From the NCBI GenBank assembly GCA_035539855.1, contig DATLHO010000082.1:1-11192 (forward strand): DNA of 11,192 nt. The letters are read 5' to 3'. Each line of letters starts with the position of its first letter. The stretch's first letter is position 1. A program made the translations under genes and the position numbers. Shown one piece after another: positions 1 to 6,494 of the stretch. The notes beneath the pieces are model-generated. The model saw only the letters and a list, made by a program, of their open reading frames with translations, did no database searches and had not been told where the DNA came from. This DNA is from DATLHO01 sp035539855 (GTDB lineage: Bacteria; Bacteroidota; Ignavibacteria; OLB7).

Positions 1-326
1 CCGAAGTACGACAGCGATGACGCGGCGTGCGCCCGCGGAAACCACCCGCGCGAGATCCGCCCGACCGTTTCGCGGAAGTCGATATCGTTCGGGTCGAGTC
101 CCTCGAGCTCGCGCCACGCCTGCTCCGTGTCCTGCCACGCGGAGTCCGGAGGCGTCCATGACGAATCCTGTTCGGCCCACGTCGAGTCCGGAGCGGCCCA
201 CGTCGAATCGGGAGCCGGCGCCTGATCGGGATCGCCGAGCGTCGGTTGCGCGAGGGCCGACGCGGCACCCAGCAGCACCAGCAGCGCGGCAACGACAGAG
301 GAGCGGCGGGTATTGCGGATGTCCAT
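1..326 (-). CDS. Secreted protein with tryptophan heptad repeats (C-terminus outside the window)
   Basis: I translated this frame directly from the minus strand. It is open from the ATG at 326 to the left edge (about 108 residues). Residues 1-26 form a signal peptide: basic MDIRNTRR, a hydrophobic AALLVLLGAA core and an ALA|Q cleavage site. Residues 39-73 are a tandem heptad repeat: PDSTWAA, PDSTWAE, QDSSWTP, PDSAWQD and a degenerate TEQAWRE, with one Trp per unit. The part after the repeats is not recognisable. The start codon overlaps the stop of the upstream gene as ATGA, the same arrangement as between the two genes before it, which supports this start and translational coupling in one operon. 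The product is exported and, given its VWA-OmpA and T9SS-type neighbours, probably acts at the cell envelope. The family is unknown because most of the protein is missing. Confidence 0.8.
   Translation of the reverse strand, partial: MDIRNTRRSSVVAALLVLLGAASALAQPTLGDPDQAPAPDSTWAAPDSTWAEQDSSWTPPDSAWQDTEQAWRELEGLDPNDIDFRETVGRISRGWFPRAHAASSLSYF
108..212 (-). repeat. Tandem 21-bp repeat encoding W-containing heptads
   Basis: Five successive 21-bp units (192-212, 171-191, 150-170, 129-149, 108-128) each encode a heptad with a fixed Trp, and the first four also keep D-S before it. The two units at 171-212 are nearly identical in DNA; the others have drifted but keep the CCA (Trp) and GARTC positions. 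The repeats lie just after the signal peptide of the partial left-edge gene, in what is probably an extended, exposed linker. Because the unit is a multiple of three, copy number can change without breaking the frame. Confidence 0.85.
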
Positions 327-1174
327 CACTTCACCACGTGCATCCACGTCCAGGCATCGCCCGAGTTGGTGTTGAGTCCGACGAGGTACACGCCGGTGGC
401 GACATCGAAGCCGATCGTGAAGCGCTCGACGTAGATGCCGGGCGGACGCTCGCCCAGGTCGATGTCGGCGATGCGCATGCCGGCGAGGTTGTAGATGCCG
501 AAGCGCACCGGCGACGCCTTGTCGATGCGGAACGCCCAGCTCACGGTCTGATAGCGTCGCACGGGATTCGGATAGCCGGGCTCGAGCGTCGCGTAGCGGA
601 TGTACGGCAGCGGTGTTCCGACCGAACGCGTCACGATGACGCCGGACGCCTCGGACGCCGGGCCATCGTTCGCGCGCACGCCGCTGAAGCGCACGACACA
701 GACCGAATCGTACCCGGTGAGTGCCTCGCCCGCAAGCAGGCAGAGCGTGTCGCCGGCGTCGATCGTCTCGAGTGCGCGCAGCACGACGTCGAAGTCGTAG
801 GTCGAATCTGTGGTGCGCGTCAGCGTCGAGCGCTCGACGGTCGTCGATCCGGTCCCGACGAAGCGCTCCGGAAAGAACACGGTCGCGTTGCCCAGCAGAA
901 GCGAGCCGCGCAGCGCGATCGAATCCGCCGGAGCGATCGCGACGGACGATCGCATCGCCAGACGGACCTCCTCGCCGACGAGTCCGCGCGCGGTGTCGAC
1001 CGGCGCCTGCGCGCGTGCGGCTGTCGGCGCCGCGAGCACGAGCGCAGCGAACACGAGCGCGATGAACCGAAGCGCAGTGAACCGGAGCGCGGGGACCGCA
1101 GCAGCACGCGCAGCCTCAGCCAACGCGGCTGGCGTCACATGCGAACGGGGTGTGCGTCGGGAGTTCATGCTCAT
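326..1174 (-). CDS. Secreted protein with T9SS type A-like C-terminal sorting domain
   Basis: The protein has 282 residues. The ATG at 1174 overlaps the previous stop as ATGA; a second ATG lies two codons on (1168). Residues 1-55 form a long signal peptide with an AARA|QAP cleavage site. Residues 56-190 are a beta-rich domain with two Cys (145, 159), loosely like the cohesin-like modules seen in surface proteins of this group (weak inference). Residues about 196-282 match the T9SS type A/FlgD-Ig-like pattern: EPGYPNPVRRYQTVSWAF, then FGIYNLAGMRIADIDLGERP, then TGVYLVGLNTNSG and a basic WMHVVK end. In T9SS organisms such a domain takes the protein across the outer membrane and is then removed. 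It lies between the VWA-OmpA gene and another secreted-protein gene. Export is fairly certain; the T9SS route is inferred from the C-terminus alone. Confidence 0.85.
   Translation of the reverse strand: MSMNSRRTPRSHVTPAALAEAARAAAVPALRFTALRFIALVFAALVLAAPTAARAQAPVDTARGLVGEEVRLAMRSSVAIAPADSIALRGSLLLGNATVFFPERFVGTGSTTVERSTLTRTTDSTYDFDVVLRALETIDAGDTLCLLAGEALTGYDSVCVVRFSGVRANDGPASEASGVIVTRSVGTPLPYIRYATLEPGYPNPVRRYQTVSWAFRIDKASPVRFGIYNLAGMRIADIDLGERPPGIYVERFTIGFDVATGVYLVGLNTNSGDAWTWMHVVK
1040..1099 (-). repeat. Four tandem 15-bp repeats forming a signal-peptide core
   Basis: Units at 1040-1054, 1055-1069, 1070-1084 and 1085-1099 share the pattern RAGCGCNNNGAACNN; units two and three match at 12 of 15 bases and the last is degenerate. 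In the secreted-protein gene they encode a five-residue hydrophobic repeat (RFTAL, RFIAL, VFAAL). The signal peptide's core therefore appears to have grown by duplication of a short in-frame unit, which explains its unusual length. Confidence 0.7.
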
Positions 1175-2793
1175 CGCGAGAGGATCACGAATTCGGTGCG
1201 ACGGTTGCGCGTGCGGTTGGGCTCGCTGTCGTTGGCGACGACCGGACGGGATTCGCCGAACCCCGCGACGCGCAGCCGGGTCGAGCTCACGCCCAACGCC
1301 GAGATCGCGTCGGCGACCGCGCGGGCGCGTCGCTTCGAGAGCTCGACGTTGTACTCGTCGCCTCCGCGATCGTCGGTGTGCCCTCGCACCTCGACAACCA
1401 TCGTGGGATAGCGCGCCATCGACGTCGCGACCTCGCGGATCAGGCTCTGCGACTCGGGTCTGATCGTTGCCTGGTCGTAGTCGAACTCGATGTTCGCGAA
1501 CGTGATCTCGCCCACTTCCGTGAACGGCGTGAAGATCGACCGGTCGTACTGCCCGCTCGCGCGCAGCCGTGACGCGACGAGCTCCGGCACGCGCAGGGCA
1601 GCGGTCGCCGTATGCAGTCCGCGGCACTGCGGGGGACGGTAGGTGATGCGGTAGTAGTTGTTCATCCGCCGGTAGATGTCGGCGAAGACGAACGGGAACT
1701 CCTGCGTCGAGTAGATGCGGTAGAACTTGCCGCCCGTGTACATCGCGAGATCGCGCAGCGGCGTCTCCTCGGCCTGTCCATACGCGATCGTGTAGATCGT
1801 CACGCGCGCCTTCTGTGCCGCGCGATGGACCGCCGCGAGCGTCGAGTCGGAGTCGTTGTCGCCGCCGTCGCTGAAGACGATCAGCGAGCGCCGGTGCGTC
1901 GTCGGCGCGGTCGCGAGCTGTGCGATCGCGGCCTCCGCGCCATCGTACAGCGCGGTGCCGCCGCCATACGTCGAGAGGTCGTCACCGCGGAACCTCCGGA
2001 ACACGCCGCTGTCACCGGTCAGCGCGATCTCGACGATCGGGGTGCTCGTGAACGTGAGCACCGAGACGCGGTCGCCGCGGCGGATCAATCGCATCGTCCG
2101 CTGGATCGCGTCGCGCAGCTTGCGCGTGCGGACCTGTCCCATCGAGCCGGAGTGATCGAGCGCGTAGGCGATCGCCAGCGGCTCGCGCCGGTCCTCGCGC
2201 ACCTCGGTGACCTCGAAGCTGTCGATCGTGACCGCCTGTCCGCCGCAGGAGTCGACGAGCGTCGTCCAGTAGTCGCGCCAGCGGCCGCGGCCGGCGAAGT
2301 GCGGCGGAGCCAGTCCCATCACGAAGCGTCCCGTCCCGTCGTGCACGTAGGCGCGCAGCTCGACGAGATCGGGATAGCGGCGGTCGTCGACGTTGCGAAT
2401 CTCCATCGCGAGCACGCCCGGCGCGGTCGCCGCCGCCGGGGCGCCGACACCGGTCGCGGCGGGTGCGCTGCCGCCACGTGCGCCGGACCCACGACCGTCG
2501 GTCGCGCCGGACCCGCCGCCGACAGTCGCTCTTGCGGTGTCCGACGGGCGCGGCGCGACGGCGCCCTCGATCATGTCCTCGATCGCCGCACCGGACGCGC
2601 CGACGCCCTCACCGAGCGCGATCCCCTTCTCCTTCAACAGGTCCGCATAGCCGACCGATGAGGTGAGGTACACGGGCTTGTAGCCCTCGGGCGGGAGGGC
2701 CTCGTCGATGATCGCGTTGACGTGCTGCGGGCAGCCGCCGAGAAGGGTCGCGGCGCCGAAGCAGACGAGCGGAAGGAGTATCCGTCGCATCAT
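1171..2793 (-). CDS. Lipoprotein with von Willebrand A and OmpA-like domains
   Basis: The protein has 540 residues from the ATG at 2793; an in-frame GTG at 2802 would add three. No strong Shine-Dalgarno site decides between them. Residues 1-20 are a lipoprotein signal with lipobox LGGC (Cys21). A Gly/Ala/Pro/Ser-rich linker covers about 65-127, followed by a small beta domain (about 128-200) of the kind that often precedes VWA. The VWA domain (about 203-387) keeps a full MIDAS: DHSGSMG (213-219), Thr in GGGTALYDG (277-285) and Asp in FSDGGDND (307-314), so metal-dependent ligand binding is likely. Residues about 430-538 are an OmpA C-terminal domain with GHTDDRG (471-477), the SKRRARAV helix and NRTRNRRTEF, which binds peptidoglycan. 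The protein is thus lipid-anchored, tied to the cell wall and able to hold a partner. It is the first gene of a three-gene operon with ATGA overlaps. Confidence 0.93.
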   Translation of the reverse strand: MMRRILLPLVCFGAATLLGGCPQHVNAIIDEALPPEGYKPVYLTSSVGYADLLKEKGIALGEGVGASGAAIEDMIEGAVAPRPSDTARATVGGGSGATDGRGSGARGGSAPAATGVGAPAAATAPGVLAMEIRNVDDRRYPDLVELRAYVHDGTGRFVMGLAPPHFAGRGRWRDYWTTLVDSCGGQAVTIDSFEVTEVREDRREPLAIAYALDHSGSMGQVRTRKLRDAIQRTMRLIRRGDRVSVLTFTSTPIVEIALTGDSGVFRRFRGDDLSTYGGGTALYDGAEAAIAQLATAPTTHRRSLIVFSDGGDNDSDSTLAAVHRAAQKARVTIYTIAYGQAEETPLRDLAMYTGGKFYRIYSTQEFPFVFADIYRRMNNYYRITYRPPQCRGLHTATAALRVPELVASRLRASGQYDRSIFTPFTEVGEITFANIEFDYDQATIRPESQSLIREVATSMARYPTMVVEVRGHTDDRGGDEYNVELSKRRARAVADAISALGVSSTRLRVAGFGESRPVVANDSEPNRTRNRRTEFVILSR

Positions 2794-2953
2794 GGATTGC
2801 ACGGAAGGTCTGGGAAGAGTCGTTGCGGGTCGGAACCGTCGCGGATCGCGGCCGGCCCGGGCATGACACGGTCCGACGATACGGGTTTACCCTCGAAAGA
2901 TGCGACGCCGAAGAAATGATACGCAACGCGCATCACGGACGTAGATTCGTCCC

Positions 2954-3424
2954 ATGCTGAAACGCTCCGCCCACAGTCGCAATGCGCCTCCGCAGGAGAC
3001 GCTCGAACAGACGATCGAGGCCTACGATACCGCCGCGCGCGACGCGGCGTGGCAGTTCGGACAGTTCGTCTTCGATCACGGCGAGGACACGCTCGTGTCC
3101 CTCGATGCGATACTCGAAGAGATCCATCGCGATCTGATGACGCCATCGTTCCGGCGGCGCATCGGCCTCGGTCCTTCCGACGCGGACATCGAGGGATGGG
3201 CCAATCTCTGGGGGATCTATCTCGGTGAGGTGCTGCGCGCGCGGCTCGGCGGGTCGTGGACGATCGGACACGAGGAGGCGCCGAATCTGCTCGCGCTCGT
3301 GATCGACGAGGGAACCGTGGCGTTCCCGACCGCACGTGTCTATCGGCGGATCACCGATGGAGAGACCGCGAGCGTCGTCGAGTACTTCCGGATGTTCACC
3401 GAACGTCGCGAGGCCTCGGGCTGA
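2954..3424 (+). CDS. Conserved-looking cytoplasmic protein of unknown function
   Basis: The protein has 156 residues with no signal peptide or membrane segment. The N-terminal half (about 12-75) is predicted helical; the centre carries WANLWGIYLGEVLRARLGGSW (82-102), and a strand-rich part with NLLALVIDEG and VAFPTARVYRRI follows. An xYLGEVxRxxxGGxW core followed by strands and a V-Y-K/R-R motif is something I recall from uncharacterised small bacterial proteins, but I cannot name the family with confidence. It stands alone, divergent from the VWA-OmpA operon across 160 bp and convergent with the lipoprotein gene on its right, with a hairpin in between. The start lacks a good Shine-Dalgarno site, so an alternative start nearby is possible. 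Confidence 0.75.
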   Translation: MLKRSAHSRNAPPQETLEQTIEAYDTAARDAAWQFGQFVFDHGEDTLVSLDAILEEIHRDLMTPSFRRRIGLGPSDADIEGWANLWGIYLGEVLRARLGGSWTIGHEEAPNLLALVIDEGTVAFPTARVYRRITDGETASVVEYFRMFTERREASG

Positions 3425-3457
3425 CGAATCGATGCGGCGATCGGCGAGACAGAAACA

Positions 3458-3497
3458 GCGAGCGGATCGACGGCGCCGTGGCCATCGATCCGCTCGC
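3458..3497. terminator. Bidirectional hairpin between convergent genes
   Basis: This is a perfect 13-bp inverted repeat, GCGAGCGGATCGA (3458-3470) and TCGATCCGCTCGC (3485-3497), with a 14-nt loop. It lies 33 bp after the stop of the plus-strand gene and 32 bp after the stop of the minus-strand gene. On the minus strand the stem is followed by TGTTTCTGTCT, a weak T-rich tail; on the plus strand only GGTTAT follows. The position and perfect stem suggest a shared transcription terminator. The poor T-tracts leave room for another RNA-stability role. Confidence 0.7.
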
Positions 3498-3529
3498 GGT
3501 TATCACTCGTCACTATCGATACGTATGGC

Positions 3530-4036
3530 TCAGGAGCCGCTCAGCTCAGGGATCTCGGTCCTGGTCACGAGCATCTCGCCATTGCGTCCGCGAACGATGC
3601 CGATGAGGTAGGCGCCGCGCTCGAGCGGTGCGACCGATTCCCAGTAGCCTTCCGCGAAGACCGTCACTGACGCCTCGTGGTCAGGTCCGAGAACGCCGGT
3701 GCGCATGATGTTCTGCGTCGTCTCGCTGTCGACGATCCCGCCGCTGGCCTCGTGAATCTCGAAGGTCACCGACTCGATCGTGCGCGCTGCGATCATCGAT
3801 TCCGAATCCGAGGTTCCGGATGCTCCGGCGCTGAACATCAGGCGCGGCGGATTGCCCTGGGCCGACGCCTGGATGCCGACCTGCGGATCGTGCAGCTTCG
3901 CGAGGATTCCCGGCTCGCCGCCGGTCTCGCTCGTCGCGCCGATCGACGTTGCCGTCGGATTCGACGACTGGCTGCACGCCGAGACCATCAGTGTCAGGGC
4001 CAGCAGGCCCATCGAAAGAACGTTTCCCCTGTTCAT
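3530..4036 (-). CDS. Small lipoprotein of unknown function
   Basis: The protein has 168 residues from the ATG at 4036. A GTG directly before it (4039) is possible, but AGGAGGAGG at 4042-4050 is better spaced for the ATG. Residues 1-20 are a signal peptide ending in lipobox VSAC (Cys21), followed by a Ser/Thr/Gly-rich tether (22-42). The rest looks like one beta-sandwich domain: VTFEIHEASGGIV (90-102), ASVTVFAEGYW (122-132) and GAYLIGIVRGRNGEMLVTRT (141-160). The last segment resembles the GVYxxxLxxG end of FlgD-Ig-like domains, but the PNP motif that opens a T9SS sorting domain is absent, so I do not call it one. It lies 77 bp downstream of another lipoprotein gene on the same strand and may share its transcript. 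No catalytic motif is visible. Confidence 0.85.
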   Translation of the reverse strand: MNRGNVLSMGLLALTLMVSACSQSSNPTATSIGATSETGGEPGILAKLHDPQVGIQASAQGNPPRLMFSAGASGTSDSESMIAARTIESVTFEIHEASGGIVDSETTQNIMRTGVLGPDHEASVTVFAEGYWESVAPLERGAYLIGIVRGRNGEMLVTRTEIPELSGS

Positions 4037-4041
4037 CACAC

Positions 4042-4050
4042 CCTCCTCCT
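4042..4050 (-). promoter_or_regulatory. Extended Shine-Dalgarno site
   Basis: The minus strand reads AGGAGGAGG just before GTGATG. The full GGAGG core sits about eight bases from the ATG and too close to the GTG for ideal spacing, which selects the ATG at 4036 as the start of the small lipoprotein. Confidence 0.75.
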
Positions 4051-4113
4051 GTAGTTGTCATCCCTTCTCGTCGTGGGGTATCTCGCATTATCCGTACCAC
4101 AATGGGGTCACGA

Positions 4114-4956
4114 TTACTGGAATCCGACGACGGCTCCGGAGATCGTGCCGACCGCCCCGAGCGAGCCGCCGAGGCCGCCGAAGGCCTTGTAGTCCACGGT
4201 CATCGCCTTGGGATCCTGCAGCGCCGGCGGCAGCGACGACGAGGCCGTCGCGGTGAACACGAGCTGCTCGATCGACTCGCCCGGCATCGGCGCGTAGATG
4301 AGCCGCGAGATCTGCGGCATCGGCGAGCCGGGAGCCGGCGTCCGATACACAAGCCGCAGCCGGCTCTCGCCCCGAACCGCACGCTGGTCGCGATACGCCG
4401 TCGCACCGAAGAAGACCTTCTCGAACGCGTCGCTCGTGCCGGCCGATGCGAACGCGAGCGCGCCACTGGTCGCGAGGTCGACGATCACGCGCACGCTCCC
4501 ATCGGACAGAATCTGCTCGAGCACGCGACCGGTGTGCACCGGAGGCTCGACCGCGGATGCGACCACCTCCACCTCCTTCGGCTCCTCGCCCGAGATGTCG
4601 ACGACATCGTCGGGGATCGTCTCACTCGAGGCGTCCGCGGGCGGCGTGCTCCAGCGATCCTCGCGCCGGAAGATCACGCCGGCGTAGTCGACGGCGACCG
4701 ACACGTCGAGGGCGCGGTCGATCCAGGTGATGCCGCCGGCGACGCCGAGCGACGCGCCCATGCCGGAGCCCGCGACGCCTCCCTGCGCGAAGACGAACTC
4801 CTCGATCGGCCGCTCGCGGATGCTGATGATCCGGGCAAGTCCCGCACGATCGTCCGATGACGTCGGTGCGATCGGCGCGTCGTCTGCGCAGCCGGCGGAG
4901 AATGCCGCGAGCGTCGCGAGGGTCAGGGGAGCGAATGCTGAGAATGCTGACTTCAT
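4114..4956 (-). CDS. Lipoprotein with two glycine-rich hydrophobic segments, function unknown
   Basis: The protein has 280 residues. The ATG at 4956 is chosen over the upstream in-frame start at 5064 because it opens a clean lipoprotein signal (MKSAFSAFAPLTLATLAAFS, then AGC with Cys23) and has GAGGTG seven bases upstream. The Ser at lipobox -3 is atypical. Two hydrophobic glycine-rich stretches stand out: GGVAGSGMGASLGVAGG (59-75) and, at the very C-terminus, GGLGGSLGAVGTISGAVVG (260-278). Between them is an acidic Pro-containing stretch (105-132) and a strand-rich region with VRVIVDLATSGALAF (155-169) and SRLRLVYRTP (198-207). I do not recognise the family. A hairpin upstream separates it from the preceding gene; the smaller lipoprotein gene follows after 77 bp. 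Lipidation is likely, the role is unknown. Confidence 0.87.
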   Translation of the reverse strand: MKSAFSAFAPLTLATLAAFSAGCADDAPIAPTSSDDRAGLARIISIRERPIEEFVFAQGGVAGSGMGASLGVAGGITWIDRALDVSVAVDYAGVIFRREDRWSTPPADASSETIPDDVVDISGEEPKEVEVVASAVEPPVHTGRVLEQILSDGSVRVIVDLATSGALAFASAGTSDAFEKVFFGATAYRDQRAVRGESRLRLVYRTPAPGSPMPQISRLIYAPMPGESIEQLVFTATASSSLPPALQDPKAMTVDYKAFGGLGGSLGAVGTISGAVVGFQ

Positions 4957-4982
4957 GACACACCTCGATGATTGAATGCTGA
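4933..4982 (-). repeat. Three copies of TCAGCATTC around a start codon
   Basis: On the coding strand TCAGCATTC occurs at 4982-4974 in the 5' untranslated region, then twice in direct tandem at 4950-4942 and 4941-4933, encoding SAFSAF at residues 3-8 of the lipoprotein. All three copies are identical. The Shine-Dalgarno site and the ATG lie between the first and second copies. Slippage explains the tandem pair; the untranslated copy suggests either an older duplication or a sequence-specific role in mRNA. Confidence 0.75.
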
Positions 4983-5013
4983 ATGGAATCGTGTGCGAAC
5001 CCAGGAGTCGAAT

Positions 5014-5050
5014 GCCGCCACGCCGATCACTGGCTGTTCGGCGTGGCGGC
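5014..5050 (-). terminator. Strong GC hairpin, probable terminator
   Basis: This is a perfect 13-bp stem, GCCGCCACGCCGA (5014-5026) and TCGGCGTGGCGGC (5038-5050), with an 11-nt loop. On the minus strand it begins 10 bases after the TGA at 5061 of the upstream gene and is followed by ATTCGACTC, which has no real T-tract. The location just past a stop codon, and the new Shine-Dalgarno site further downstream, favour a terminator or 3'-end stabiliser over an operator. Confidence 0.65.
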
Positions 5051-5060
5051 CGTGTCGCGA

Positions 5061-5627
5061 TCATCGTCCGTACGCCGACTCGCCTTCGGCGGAGGGCCGG
5101 CAGGTGACGGGGCAGTAGTGCGAGGCCGCGCGGAGCGCCTGCTCGAGCTTCGAGCGCTCCTCGTGCACGAGGTCACCGAAGCGGACGATCGCCGTCGCGA
5201 GCTCACCCGAGCTCACGCCGTCGGCCGGCACGCTCTGCTCGAGCATCAGCACTCCGGTGGCACGGTCGAGCTCGAGGCGGGCGACGCGATAGCCGAGATT
5301 GAAGGCGTCGGCCGACGTCGCGATCTGGTCGATGACCTCGCGGTCGCGGCGCGCGATCGTGCCGACGCGGCCGCTGAGGGTGATGTTCTCGTCGGACTCG
5401 AGACTCGCGGTCGCCAGGTGCAGGCGTGTGTCGCGATCGATGAGCACGATGCGCGAACCCTCGATCTCGACGCGATATGGTCCGCGATCGGCCGCCATCG
5501 TGCGGATCGAATCGATGCGGCGGGCCGGCGACTGCGCAGAGGCCTCGACCGTGAGCGTGAGTGCCGCGACGGCGGCGAGAACCAGTATGCGGGAGATCTG
5601 TCGGTCGTTGTTGATGAGCGTCTTCAT
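5061..5627 (-). CDS. Exported protein, possible YbjN-like fold
   Basis: The protein has 188 residues. The signal peptide covers residues 1-31 (hydrophobic ILVLAAVAALTLTV, cleavage after EASA before Q). The mature part has two regions. Residues 50-92 are strands (YRVEIEGSRIVLIDRDTRLH, then ITLSGRVGTI). Residues 95-168 are helix, strands, helix, with FNLGYRVARLELDRATGVLM (109-128), SVPADGVSSGELATAIVRF (132-150) and a final charged helix. The second region follows the YbjN/CesT-chaperone-like order of an aromatic helix, paired strands and a final helix, but this is a pattern impression only. Two Cys (172, 176) lie near the C-terminus (YCPVTC). It is 51 bp downstream of the SRPBCC-like gene and probably cotranscribed with it; a hairpin follows. 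The start context has only a weak GGGA. Confidence 0.83.
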   Translation of the reverse strand: MKTLINNDRQISRILVLAAVAALTLTVEASAQSPARRIDSIRTMAADRGPYRVEIEGSRIVLIDRDTRLHLATASLESDENITLSGRVGTIARRDREVIDQIATSADAFNLGYRVARLELDRATGVLMLEQSVPADGVSSGELATAIVRFGDLVHEERSKLEQALRAASHYCPVTCRPSAEGESAYGR

Positions 5628-5678
5628 TGTGAATCCCGTTCGATGTTGTGATTGAGTTGTCTCGTCGTCTCGTCCTGA

Positions 5679-6308
5679 TCAATGCGTGGTCAGCAGCGAC
5701 ACCGCGAACCGGTCGGCATAGCGCTCCTGTGGACGCCGCGCCGGCGGCTGGCAGGTTCCGGAGGCGACGGCGGCGCGGATGCTCGAGCACTGGTGACCGA
5801 GGGCGCGCATCAGCCACGGGTTGTACATCCCGAGCGTGACGCCGGCCAGCACCAGCACCGTCCACGAGCGATATCTCGGGTGCTCATGCATGGCGAGCGA
5901 ATAGACCGTCGGCAGCGTGGCGGGGGCGTCCGGCTCGGCCGGGTCGAGGTCGCTCGCGACGATCATCGAGCCCGACGACTCGAGCAGCACCTGCCCGATG
6001 CGCTCCTCGCGGCGGCCGGCGACCTCGAGGGCGATCGTGTAGCGCGCCGGCGATGTCGGACCGTGCGTAAGCGGGCAGACCGCGCAGACGTCCGGCAGAT
6101 GCCGGTAGATGAGGCCGTTCCTGGCGTCGACGGCACTCCAGACCGACTCGATCGGCGCCTCGATCACCTCCTGCCACGTGCTGCCCTCTCCCCGCTCCAA
6201 TCGATCGATCAACCGGCAGTGGGCGCGGCCGACGACCGTCTCGTCGATGCATCGGCCGTCGATCGACAGCCGGTCCTGGCGTAGGGGGGTCTGCTTGAGC
6301 GTGTTCAT
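5679..6308 (-). CDS. SRPBCC-like (START/Bet v 1 fold) protein, function uncertain
   Basis: The protein has 209 residues. The ATG at 6308 is preferred over an in-frame start at 6335 because GAGGA lies six bases upstream of it. There is no signal peptide. Residues 43-60 read STWQEVIEAPIESVWSAV, the opening strand and helix of SRPBCC domains (I-x-A-P-x-x-x-V-W). Strand-like segments follow: ARYTIALEVAG (88-98), RIGQVLLESS (103-112) and SMIVASDLDP (114-123), then a hydrophobic helix-like stretch WTVLVLAGVTLGMYNPWLM (149-167) and a basic tail. SRPBCC domains bind lipids or other hydrophobic ligands in a deep cavity; the ligand here is unknown. Two Cys pairs (C75/C78, C174/C186) are visible but do not form a clear metal site. 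It is the first gene of a minus-strand pair and is divergent from the gene at 6728. Confidence 0.82.
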   Translation of the reverse strand: MNTLKQTPLRQDRLSIDGRCIDETVVGRAHCRLIDRLERGEGSTWQEVIEAPIESVWSAVDARNGLIYRHLPDVCAVCPLTHGPTSPARYTIALEVAGRREERIGQVLLESSGSMIVASDLDPAEPDAPATLPTVYSLAMHEHPRYRSWTVLVLAGVTLGMYNPWLMRALGHQCSSIRAAVASGTCQPPARRPQERYADRFAVSLLTTH

Positions 6309-6494
6309 GATGTTCCTCGGTGAGTGCGAATTCATCCTTCAGTCGGTTCGACCGCGTCGACGGTGCCGTGCGCTTTCATCGAGAGTCTAGAGGCGGACCG
6401 AGTGGCGTCCGGCCCCTTCGTGGCCGATGCGCTGTGGCTGCCGCTGTTTCGATGAACTGGGAGCGAACGTACTCGCCGCGGACGCCGCGCGCAT

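Noticed and set aside
17..1411. Long plus-strand open frame of 464 codons
   Set aside because: It runs antisense to three genes with signal peptides, domains and ATGA overlaps. Its product is Arg/Asp-rich low-complexity sequence typical of high-G+C shadow frames.
1612..2661. Plus-strand open frame of 349 codons
   Set aside because: It is fully antisense to the VWA-OmpA gene, whose MIDAS and OmpA motifs are intact; the product has no fold-like pattern.
2937..2952. Inverted repeat GGACG-N6-CGTCC just before an ATG
   Set aside because: A 5-bp stem is expected often by chance in such G+C-rich DNA; I cannot support an operator or RNA switch.
2803..2953. Sigma70-type promoters in the spacer before the VWA-OmpA operon
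   Set aside because: TTTACC (2886) and TGATAC (2917) have the wrong spacing; no convincing -35/-10 pair was found on either strand.
3949..4860. Plus-strand open frame of 303 codons
   Set aside because: It is antisense to two lipoprotein genes with lipoboxes and Shine-Dalgarno sites; its product is Arg-rich low complexity.
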